A stretch of DNA of 6,945 nucleotides, taken from positions 1 to 6,945 of the forward strand of contig JAJTCI010000130.1 in the NCBI GenBank assembly GCA_021323155.1. Reading direction: 5' to 3'. The notes beneath the pieces were generated by a model. The model saw nothing but the letters and a program-made list of their open reading frames with translations, made no database searches and was not told the DNA's origin. Shown here piece by piece: positions 1 to 5,756 of the stretch. The position numbers and the translations under genes were made by a program. The number at the start of each line of letters is the position of its first letter. The first letter of the stretch is position 1. The DNA is from Chitinophagaceae bacterium. GTDB taxonomy: Bacteria > Bacteroidota > Bacteroidia > Chitinophagales > Chitinophagaceae.

Positions 1-19
1 GGAGGTAGATTTTTTTCAT
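1..19 (-). CDS. Start of an unidentified gene, cut by the left edge
   Basis: Only six codons are inside the window, reading MKKIYL on the minus strand, so no function can be given. The start is credible because AAAGGAGG lies only four bases before the ATG. This is the only strong Shine-Dalgarno sequence in the window in front of an unambiguous start. A Met-Lys-Lys start running into hydrophobic residues fits the beginning of a signal peptide or lipoprotein signal, but six residues cannot prove it. The gene lies 49 bp downstream of the stop codon of the fibre-like gene on the same strand, with no T-rich terminator between them. Co-transcription is therefore likely, and a related envelope or secreted role is a guess from context. 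Confidence 0.6.
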
Positions 20-31
20 AGATCCTCCTTT
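20..31 (-). promoter_or_regulatory. Strong Shine-Dalgarno site of the left-edge gene
   Basis: On the minus strand AAAGGAGGATCT directly precedes the ATG at 19. The AGGAGG core lies four bases from the start codon. The starts of infB, the 301-residue membrane protein and the fibre-like gene have no comparable purine-rich site, as is usual for Bacteroidota. This site is therefore both the main support for the gene call and a hint of efficient initiation. Confidence 0.6.
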
Positions 32-41
32 GCGTTCAAGC

Positions 42-61
42 CGTTCACCAATTGGGGAACG
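42..61. repeat. Near-perfect 20-bp palindrome between two genes
   Basis: The plus strand reads CGTTCACCAATTGGGGAACG. It is self-complementary except for one opposed pair (A47/G56). It lies between the stop codon of the fibre-like gene (69) and the Shine-Dalgarno site of the next gene. In RNA it would fold into an eight-position stem with one mismatch and an AAUU loop. No T-run follows it, so it does not look like a terminator. A protein-binding dyad, an intercistronic stability or processing hairpin, or chance are all possible. Confidence 0.45.
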
Positions 62-68
62 TCATTCC

Positions 69-1241
69 TTACTTGATGACATACCACTTCGTACCGTCTG
101 TCTGCAGTTTCACTACAGTCCAGTCGTTGTAAATACTCATCGACGTACCATCTTCGATCGAACCGCTGATGATGACATCGTTGGTGAGGCCACCCGCGAT
201 CTTTTTGACGATGTACGTACGCCCGCTGATGGCACTGCTCGGAGAAGGCAGCGTTACCGTTACCGCTGCGCCGGAAGCGTCTACCAGCACGGTGTAATCA
301 GTTGCGCCGAGGGTTGTATTGCTGGTTACAGTACGGATGCTCAGGGATAAGCTACCTGAAACCTGTAACGTGGAGTTCGCTGTACCGGTATTACCTACCA
401 ACGCGGTGGCCGCGGCAGTAAGTGAATCCTGGAATGTTTTGTTACCGCCGAAGGTTTGTGTCTCGACTGATACACCACCCGGTGTACTTGCAGTAGCCGC
501 GTGTAACACAAGACTGTCTGACAGCGCGCCAACGATCCTTGACAAGCCATTCGCATTACTTGTATTCTTGAATGCGCCAATGAACCAGTTACGAAAAGCG
601 TCGGTAGCGATCGTTCTTCTTCTTACTGATCCGCCTGCCGCTGTATCAACAACAAGTATCTCGGTCAGGTCGGTGCTGGAGTTAAGGTTATGGAACTTCA
701 CACTATCGGTCACATACAATTTGCCTGTGCTGGAGGAGTCGGCAACAGTCAAGTTGTCGCTCACGGTGAGGTCTTTTGAAACGGTCGCGTTTTCATTGAT
801 GGTCACATCACCCGTTGTTCCGTCTATCACCAACCTTTCCAGGTTGTTTGTAATGATCTTGAGTGACTGGGCATTGAGTGACCCGAGTTTTTCATTACCG
901 GTAAGGTTGTCACCTTCTTTCGACCACTTCGCAAGTGACACGGAGTCGGTGGTGATGCGCTGCCAGATGCCGGACTTACGCATATAAAGTCCTTTCCCTG
1001 TAGCGGAAGCCGGTGTGAAATAGATGAGCATTCCATCAGGCGGGTTCAGCGCGTTGATCGCGGCTGTATCAGTTAGACGTGGCAGCAGGAAACCCTGTTT
1101 GTCACTCTCTAATTCTAAGATGGAAGATTTCTGGATCTGTGTCGGGTTGGTACCCACTTTTAACTGGGCGTAAGAATTTGTCGCCGTGAATACTACAAGG
1201 ATGACAATAGCGATCCTTGTAAGTTTTGTAAAAACTTTCAT
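69..1241 (-). CDS. Secreted tail-fibre-like surface protein
   Basis: The predicted protein has 390 residues. Residues 1-25 are a classical signal peptide: MKVFTK, a hydrophobic core, then SYA before Gln26. Export through Sec to the periplasm or cell surface is therefore expected. Residues 27-97 carry a header common in Bacteroidota fibre-like proteins (VGTNP, ILELESDKQGFLLPRLT, a DGMLIY stretch, then GLYMRKSGIWQRIT). Residues 106-180 contain W-x3-GDN, TNNLERLVIDGTTGDVTI and short beta-repeats (LTVSDNLTV), which suggest an elongated beta fibre. Residues 252-300 include PGGVSVETQTFGGNKTF. The C-terminus (305-390: TDYTVLVDASGAAVTVTLP, RTYIVKKI, WYVIK) resembles the small beta domain ending many fibre proteins. 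There is no obvious type IX secretion sorting domain. I prefer the ATG at 1241, because the in-frame ATG at 1265 adds eight residues before the signal peptide. The binding target and exact role are unknown. Confidence 0.85.
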   Translation of the reverse strand: MKVFTKLTRIAIVILVVFTATNSYAQLKVGTNPTQIQKSSILELESDKQGFLLPRLTDTAAINALNPPDGMLIYFTPASATGKGLYMRKSGIWQRITTDSVSLAKWSKEGDNLTGNEKLGSLNAQSLKIITNNLERLVIDGTTGDVTINENATVSKDLTVSDNLTVADSSSTGKLYVTDSVKFHNLNSSTDLTEILVVDTAAGGSVRRRTIATDAFRNWFIGAFKNTSNANGLSRIVGALSDSLVLHAATASTPGGVSVETQTFGGNKTFQDSLTAAATALVGNTGTANSTLQVSGSLSLSIRTVTSNTTLGATDYTVLVDASGAAVTVTLPSPSSAISGRTYIVKKIAGGLTNDVIISGSIEDGTSMSIYNDWTVVKLQTDGTKWYVIK

Positions 1242-1486
1242 GGTTATTGGATTTGGGTTCAACAATATTATTGCTTCAATATTGGGTTACGGCATTGAAG
1301 CAATAATTACAATACGTGAATGAAACGGCGGCTATTTTCCGTTTAGTATCCGGTTGTGAAAGAATTTTAGAAGATTGCAGGATACACCTTATCCGGTGCC
1401 GCATACTTCGTAAATCTACGAAGGGGAAGATGCAAAAAACGAATACATATAAGGGACAGCCTACATATCAGGCAGGCAAAACCCGG
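1242..1486. other. 245-bp intergenic region rich in hairpins
   Basis: No gene is supported here. Besides the inverted repeat at 1267-1307, several short dyads are visible: AAACGG/CCGTTT (1323-1328 with 1339-1344), CTTCGTA/TACGAAG (1406-1412 with 1417-1423, four-base loop), and CAGGCAAA/TTTGCCTG (1473-1480 with 1491-1498). The last one overlaps the stop codon of the upstream membrane-protein gene. On the minus strand none is followed directly by a T-run, so I do not call a terminator. The promoter of the fibre-like gene should lie here, but I found no clean match to the Bacteroidota pattern TTTG plus TAnnTTTG. Confidence 0.5.
1267..1307. promoter_or_regulatory. Perfect 14-bp inverted repeat upstream of the fibre-like gene
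   Basis: The plus-strand arms are ATTATTGCTTCAAT (1267-1280) and ATTGAAGCAATAAT (1294-1307), exact reverse complements separated by 13 bp. Each arm also holds its own small dyad, ATTG-N3-CAAT, centred at 1275 and 1299, which are 24 bp apart. Further palindromes adjoin or overlap the first arm: CAATATTATTG (1263-1273) and CAATATTG (1277-1284). The element ends 26 bp before the ATG at 1241. The arms are AT-rich and no T-run follows, so a terminator is unlikely. A paired operator or a 5' leader hairpin is more plausible. This function is inferred from position and symmetry alone. Confidence 0.5.
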
Positions 1487-2392
1487 TCAGTTTGCCTGGA
1501 ACAATTCCCCGAAATGTTGCTTCAGGCGGCGCTTGTACTTTGATTTATACAGCTGCATACGCAGGCGATGATTGGGTTCAAACGAAACAACAGAAATGCT
1601 GGTCGGGAATTTTTTCTTCCCCGATTGACCGATCGAAAACGTCAGGTTATACAGCGTATCCGGTCCGTAGGGGTATTTTTTTACGAGGTAAAACCCCTGC
1701 GACCAGGCGTTTCTTACATAAAGCTCTGAGGTGGAATCTTTTCCAGAGAGCACCTTCACGTATTTGATGCTGTCATTCTCTTTTATCTTGTAATAAAGCG
1801 ACTCCTGTTCACGCGCGGGGAAGAATTTTTCATATCCTCTTTCTATCTCAAGACCTTTCGCTTTTAATCTTGTGATGATCTCGCTTTCTGTACCCCGGGT
1901 GTAAAAAGCCTCATGATACTGTACATGGTTGGACGGGTAGTAATACAGCGGCCTGTACGGCATTGAAGTGCTGCAAAAAGCAATAAAAGCAGTTATTGCC
2001 AGCAATTTACCAGCCCATCTGCCGGCGTGGGGTGATGACAGGGGAGACTTGAACCTGCAGAATGGCAACACGGATAGCGCGATAAGATCGGTATAGTCGA
2101 TCACGCGACCAACGGGAAGCCCAAGGGAATCATTGCAGAATAAGATGAATGGTTCTGCGACCGGGGATTTCCACCAGGTGAAAAACAGCGCGGCGAAGAT
2201 CAATGCGCTAATACGATGGAAGGGAAAGCAGGCGACCAGGAATGTTCCGAAAGCAAACATGCCGAAAAAGTCGGAAAGCTTACCGGTAAACCAGTTACCC
2301 AAGGACTGCTTCAGCCAGAGATCGTTTACCACAAGCAACACGAGGCTGAGGATAAATGCCGGCCGGATCAGTATGCGGTAATCGGGTTTCAT
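1487..2392 (-). CDS. Conserved hypothetical membrane protein with GKLSD motif
   Basis: The protein has 301 residues and no function I can name. The N-terminal half is membranous, with hydrophobic segments near residues 8-24, 42-56, 59-73, 99-112 and 128-143. Between and around them are polar motifs: ND-x3-K (23-28), NWFTGKLSDFFGMFAF (33-48), WWKSP (73-77), ND-x-LGLPVGRVIDYTDL (87-103). I recall this arrangement from uncharacterised membrane proteins of Bacteroidota and other bacteria, but cannot give a family name. Residues 150-301 are hydrophilic, rich in Tyr and Lys, and probably form a soluble domain, ending in a basic stretch (KSKYKRRLK). The conserved polar residues in the membrane part could be functional. 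The ATG at 2392 is the only reasonable start and lacks a Shine-Dalgarno sequence. The gene starts 45 bp after the small membrane protein's stop, so the two may share a transcript. Confidence 0.8.
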   Translation of the reverse strand: MKPDYRILIRPAFILSLVLLVVNDLWLKQSLGNWFTGKLSDFFGMFAFGTFLVACFPFHRISALIFAALFFTWWKSPVAEPFILFCNDSLGLPVGRVIDYTDLIALSVLPFCRFKSPLSSPHAGRWAGKLLAITAFIAFCSTSMPYRPLYYYPSNHVQYHEAFYTRGTESEIITRLKAKGLEIERGYEKFFPAREQESLYYKIKENDSIKYVKVLSGKDSTSELYVRNAWSQGFYLVKKYPYGPDTLYNLTFSIGQSGKKKFPTSISVVSFEPNHRLRMQLYKSKYKRRLKQHFGELFQAN

Positions 2393-2437
2393 AGTGGCGT
2401 TAAGATACTAAAATAAGAAACCGGGACGCCGTTCCTG

Positions 2438-2758
2438 TTATTCAATAAACGACAGGATAATCATCAAAGGGATCAATGCCAATAGGAGGGTGCCCACCGA
2501 TACAAAGAAAACACGGGCCTGCACCGGGCGTATAAACTGTAGAACGATACCAATGAGCAGGTTGATCACAACCAGGGCGAGATAGAAGAAAACTAAGAGA
2601 GCGATGCTCTTGTCACTGTCAATACTATGCACCCGGGCAACCAGTAAGGCAACAAGGATGAGGTTAACCAGGCTGACCGATATCAATAACTTTCTATTCA
2701 CGTTCACGGGTTTTCCGCGCCAGGTGAATATACCATCACCGCATAAAAAAAGGAGCAT
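2438..2758 (-). CDS. Small three-helix membrane protein, unknown function
   Basis: The frame encodes up to 106 residues. Three hydrophobic segments are clear, near residues 24-42 (LLISVSLVNLILVALLVA), 53-77 and 81-104, with short charged links (HSIDSDK; RPVQAR). It is therefore an integral membrane protein; I recognise no family. The start is uncertain. The ATG at 2758 has an AAAGGAG sequence five bases ahead, but ATG and Shine-Dalgarno both lie inside the terminator hairpin of infB. The resulting first 17 residues (including CGDGIFTWRGKP) look unlike a natural membrane-protein start. GTG codons at 2707 (NVNRKLLI follows) or 2701 (NRKLLI follows) would give 89 or 87 residues with a typical basic lead into the first helix. 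I think a GTG start is more likely, but give the longest frame. The 301-residue membrane protein gene follows 45 bp downstream. Confidence 0.6.
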   Translation of the reverse strand: MLLFLCGDGIFTWRGKPVNVNRKLLISVSLVNLILVALLVARVHSIDSDKSIALLVFFYLALVVINLLIGIVLQFIRPVQARVFFVSVGTLLLALIPLMIILSFIE

Positions 2759-2770
2759 CGCTGCTCCTTT
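2745..2770 (-). terminator. Rho-independent terminator of infB
   Basis: On the minus strand AAAGGAGCA and TGCTCCTTT form a perfect nine-base-pair stem closed by a GCGA tetraloop (GNRA type). It is followed by more T residues, giving seven consecutive T in total. It begins 43 bases after the infB stop codon and is the natural end of the nusA-infB transcript. The opposite strand has only three T after the stem, so it probably works in one direction only. Confidence 0.85.
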
Positions 2771-2778
2771 AGAAGATT

Positions 2779-2811
2779 AAAGTGGCTCACTTTCGGGAAG
2801 TGAACCACTTT
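2779..2811 (-). other. Long stem-loop directly after the infB stop codon
   Basis: In the infB mRNA, AAAGTGGTTCACTT and AAGTGAGCCACTTT form a 14-position stem with one G-U wobble and a five-base loop (CCCGA). It starts two bases after the stop codon. No T-run follows, so alone it is not a classical terminator. With the T-tailed hairpin just downstream it forms a tandem pair that may protect the 3' end of the mRNA or back up termination. Confidence 0.7.
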
Positions 2812-2813
2812 GC

Positions 2814-5639
2814 TTATAATGTACGCTTCACTTCTTCTTCTTCGTAAGCCACGAGGGTATCGCCCGCCTGGATATCGGTAAAGTTCTTCAAAGTAAGTCC
2901 ACACTCGTAACCTGCAGCTACCTCTTTCATGTCGTCTTTGAAGCGCTTCAAGCTGCCCAGTTCCGCGTAACCGCCTTCCTGCCTGGGGTAGATAAGGATA
3001 CCATCCCTGAAGAGGCGGATCTTGCTGTCGCGCTTCACCTTGCCATCGAGTACATAACATCCGGCAACGGTTGCTTTGTCGAACTTGTACACTTCGCGTA
3101 TCTCGATATTCGCCACTTCTTTCTCCTGCACCTTCGGATCCAACATCCCTTCCATCGCACTGCGGATCTCGTCGATCGCGGTGTAGATGATCGAGTACAT
3201 TTTGATCTGCACGCCTTCGTTCTCCGCCAGCTTGCTCGCCTGCAGCGAAGGACGCACGTTAAACCCAACGACTATGGCATCGGAAGCAGTTGCAAGTAAC
3301 ACGTCACTTTCAGAGATCTGTCCAACTGCCTTGTGCACCACCCTTACGGCGATCTCCTGCGTAGACAATTTCTGCAATGAGTCACTCAATGCTTCTACCG
3401 AACCGTCCACGTCACCTTTGATGATGATGTTGAGTTCCTTGAAGTTTCCAAGTGCCAGGCGTCGGCCGATCTCGTCGAGCGTGATGTGTTTTCTCGCCCT
3501 GAGACCCTGTTCACGCAGTATCTGCGCACGCTTGGTCGCTACCTCTTTTGCTTCTGCCTCGTCTTCGAATACTTTGAATTTCTCACCTGCTTGCGGCGCA
3601 CCGTTCAGTCCGAGTATCACCACCGGTGTGGATGGCGGCGCTTCTTCCACGCGCTGGTTCCTTTCATTGAACATTGCCTTCACCCTTCCGTAGTGCTGTC
3701 CGCTCACGATCAGGTCGCCCTGGCGCAGCGTACCGTTTTGTACAAGCATGGTAGCTACATAACCGCGGCCTTTGTCCAAAGAAGCTTCAATGATATTACC
3801 GGAAGCTTCCCTGTCGGGGTTCGCTTTCAGGTCAAGTATCTCGGCTTCCAACAGTATCTTTTCGAGGAGCAGGTCAACGTTCATTCCTTTCTTGGCCGAA
3901 AGTTCCTGGCTCTGGAATTTACCACCCCAGCTTTCCACCAGGATGTTCATACCCGCCAACTGCTCATATATCTTTTGTGGGTTAGCCCCGTCTTTATCGA
4001 TCTTGTTTACCGCGAAGATCATCGGTACGCCGGCGGCCTGGGCGTGGCTGATAGCCTCTTTGGTCTGTGGCATCACCGCGTCGTCCGCAGCCACAACGAT
4101 CACCGCGATATCGGTCACTTTCGCACCCCTGGCACGCATGGCCGTAAAGGCCTCGTGACCCGGTGTATCCAGGAAGGTGATGTGTTTACCCGTTGGCAGC
4201 GTCACCTCGTAGGCACCGATGTGCTGGGTGATACCACCGGCCTCACCCGCTACCACGTTGGCGCTACGGATATAGTCGAGCAATGATGTTTTACCGTGGT
4301 CAACGTGACCCATGATGGTCACGATCGGCGCGCGGGAAGAAAGGTCTTCTGCGTCGTCTTCGTCCTCCTCCTCATCAATATCCGATGTGTCGTCCACGCC
4401 AATGAATTCCACTTCATAATCAAATTCGCCTGCCACAAGCTCTATCACCTCCGCGTCGAGACGCTGGTTGATCGATACCATGATGCCGAGGCTCATACAC
4501 TTGCTGATCACCTCCGCGAAACTCACGTCCATCAGGTTGGCGAGCTCACTCACCGTTACAAATTCCGTTACCTGTAGTTTGTTGTCCTGGACATCGCCTG
4601 CCTCAGCGGCCTCCTGTCTTTTTTCGCGGCGCTGCTTTGCTTTCAGGCTCTTGCCTTTGCCGCCCGCACCGGCGAGCTTCGCCTGTGTTTCGCGGATCTT
4701 GTCCTGTATCTCTTTCTGATCGATCTCTTTATCTACTGCAGGTCTTCCCCCGCGTGCGCCGCCTCTTTGCGGACGTTGACCACCACGGTTGAAGCCTTGT
4801 GCGCCCTGCCTGCCACCCTGTGGACGGTCAGTACCCTTCTGGATGCCGATGCGGCCTTCCGAAGGGCCAGGCGTGTCACCTTTCTTTTCGATAGGAATAC
4901 GCTTACGCTTTCTCTTTTCATCCGTGCCACCCGTAGTAGCCTTAGGTCTTGTTTCACTATCTGCCGGCAGGTCTATTTTACCCAGGATCTTGGGACCCTC
5001 CAGCTTATCTGCTTTGATATTTTCAATCAGCGGTTCTTCTTCTTTGGCCTCTTCCGGTTCTGCCACCGGTGCTGCTTCGACCGCGGGCGCTTCTTCCGTT
5101 TTCTTTTTCGCAGCTTTTTTCTTTGGCTTTTCTTCGGCAGCCGGCGCCTCTTCTTCTTTCTCCGCTTTTTTCTTCGCGCCTTTTTTCGGACGCGTAGAAG
5201 AATCGATCGCTGACAGGTCTATTTTGTCAAGCACTTTGGGGCCTTCCACCGCAGGTGCTTCTGCTTTCACCACTTCCGGCTCCGCGGGCTTTTCTTCTTT
5301 CTTTGGTTTTTCTTCTTTCTTCGGCTCCGCTTTTGGTTCCGGCTTGGGCTCTTCTTTGAATACGGGCTTGGCTTTGATCGAAATGTCCACGTCTTCCTTT
5401 CGCTTCTTCTCCTGCTGTACATTCTTGGGGATCTCTATCGCATCCGCCTTGGTCTTCGCCACCTTGTCTCCCTGGAACTCCTGCTGCAATGCACGGTACA
5501 TCGGCTCAGAAAGCTTTGCAGTAGGCTTGAGATCGTCCTTGCTAAATCCTTTGCCTGCCAAAAACTCAATGAGGGTATCCTGCCCAACATTGAACTCTTT
5601 AGCGGCGGCTAACAATCGTGGTAATTTCAGTTCTGCCAT
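2814..5639 (-). CDS. infB: Translation initiation factor IF-2
   Basis: IF2 is the GTPase that brings initiator fMet-tRNA to the 30S subunit and promotes 50S joining. The 941-residue protein is complete. Residues 1-35 form the small N-terminal IF2 helical domain (LPRLLAAAKEFNVGQDTLIEFL). Residues 60-350 are a charged, low-complexity linker with two GPK-x-L-x-KIDL repeats and an RGG-rich patch (273-299). A second helical IF2N-like unit lies at 356-412 and an acidic stretch at 419-432. The G domain has all its motifs: GHVDHGKT (444-451), T471, DTPGHE (491-496), NKID (545-548), SAKKG (581-585). Beta-barrel domain II, domain III (KGDVDGSVEAL, 741-751) and the tRNA-binding C-terminal domain follow. 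I chose ATG 5639 (MAELKLPRLL), the family's usual start. The ATG at 5705 adds 22 residues encoded by intergenic repeats. No Shine-Dalgarno is present. It follows nusA on the same strand. Confidence 0.97.
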   Translation of the reverse strand: MAELKLPRLLAAAKEFNVGQDTLIEFLAGKGFSKDDLKPTAKLSEPMYRALQQEFQGDKVAKTKADAIEIPKNVQQEKKRKEDVDISIKAKPVFKEEPKPEPKAEPKKEEKPKKEEKPAEPEVVKAEAPAVEGPKVLDKIDLSAIDSSTRPKKGAKKKAEKEEEAPAAEEKPKKKAAKKKTEEAPAVEAAPVAEPEEAKEEEPLIENIKADKLEGPKILGKIDLPADSETRPKATTGGTDEKRKRKRIPIEKKGDTPGPSEGRIGIQKGTDRPQGGRQGAQGFNRGGQRPQRGGARGGRPAVDKEIDQKEIQDKIRETQAKLAGAGGKGKSLKAKQRREKRQEAAEAGDVQDNKLQVTEFVTVSELANLMDVSFAEVISKCMSLGIMVSINQRLDAEVIELVAGEFDYEVEFIGVDDTSDIDEEEDEDDAEDLSSRAPIVTIMGHVDHGKTSLLDYIRSANVVAGEAGGITQHIGAYEVTLPTGKHITFLDTPGHEAFTAMRARGAKVTDIAVIVVAADDAVMPQTKEAISHAQAAGVPMIFAVNKIDKDGANPQKIYEQLAGMNILVESWGGKFQSQELSAKKGMNVDLLLEKILLEAEILDLKANPDREASGNIIEASLDKGRGYVATMLVQNGTLRQGDLIVSGQHYGRVKAMFNERNQRVEEAPPSTPVVILGLNGAPQAGEKFKVFEDEAEAKEVATKRAQILREQGLRARKHITLDEIGRRLALGNFKELNIIIKGDVDGSVEALSDSLQKLSTQEIAVRVVHKAVGQISESDVLLATASDAIVVGFNVRPSLQASKLAENEGVQIKMYSIIYTAIDEIRSAMEGMLDPKVQEKEVANIEIREVYKFDKATVAGCYVLDGKVKRDSKIRLFRDGILIYPRQEGGYAELGSLKRFKDDMKEVAAGYECGLTLKNFTDIQAGDTLVAYEEEEVKRTL

Positions 5640-5650
5640 TAAATGTTGTT

Positions 5651-5678
5651 TAGTCCATAGACCATAGCCTACCGACCA
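5651..5678. repeat. Degenerate heptamer array, consensus TAGWCCA
   Basis: Four head-to-tail 7-bp units occupy this stretch on the plus strand: TAGTCCA (5651), TAGACCA (5658), TAGCCTA (5665) and CCGACCA (5672). Each differs by one to three bases from TAGWCCA. The period is exactly seven. It lies 12 bp upstream of the infB start codon, so it is in the 5' untranslated part of infB or the nusA-infB intercistronic RNA. Confidence 0.6.
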
Positions 5679-5710
5679 TGGTTTTGATTTTTTATGTGAC
5701 TCCAAAAGAG

Positions 5711-5742
5711 GTCATTAAGTCATCAAGTCATTTGGTCATTAA
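5711..5742. repeat. Octamer array, consensus GTCATTAA
   Basis: Four consecutive units begin at 5711, 5719, 5727 and 5735: GTCATTAA, GTCATCAA, GTCATTTG, GTCATTAA. The GTCAT core is invariant and the spacing is exactly 8 bp. Variation is confined to the last three positions of the unit. The array is imperfectly complementary to the second octamer array 14 bp further right. Confidence 0.75.
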
Positions 5743-5756
5743 GGGTTCTCCTATTT

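Noticed and set aside
319..987. A 222-residue plus-strand open frame opposite the fibre-like gene
   Set aside because: The minus-strand frame has a signal peptide and family motifs throughout, while the plus-strand frame has none.
1434..1498. Possible terminator for the 301-residue membrane protein gene (T6 run on the minus strand and the CAGGCAAA hairpin)
   Set aside because: The T-run is more than 30 bases from the hairpin and no stem directly precedes it, so it does not have terminator geometry.
1316..1543. A 75-residue plus-strand open frame in the 1242-1486 gap
   Set aside because: It has no ribosome site, runs into the opposite gene, and its sequence shows no domain or hydrophobic pattern. 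The gap is better explained by hairpins and regulatory sequence.
2393..2437. Small dyad (GGGAC/GTTCC) and possible promoter before the 301-residue membrane protein gene
   Set aside because: The stem is only five positions with a mismatch, and no TTTG plus TAnnTTTG pair with correct spacing is visible.
3486..4286. A 266-residue plus-strand open frame opposite the IF2 G domain
   Set aside because: It lies fully within infB on the opposite strand and has no recognisable domain. It arises from the composition of the conserved gene.
4789..5667. A 292-residue open frame on the plus strand opposite the infB linker
   Set aside because: It is a shadow of the Lys/Glu/Ala-rich IF2 coding strand. Its Ser/Phe-rich, low-complexity translation is what the reverse complement of such codons gives, and infB is certain.
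5640..5705. Upstream ATG at 5705 giving IF2 22 extra residues
   Set aside because: The added residues are encoded by the repeat-rich spacer and do not resemble IF2. The ATG at 5639 starts exactly at the conserved N-terminal helix.
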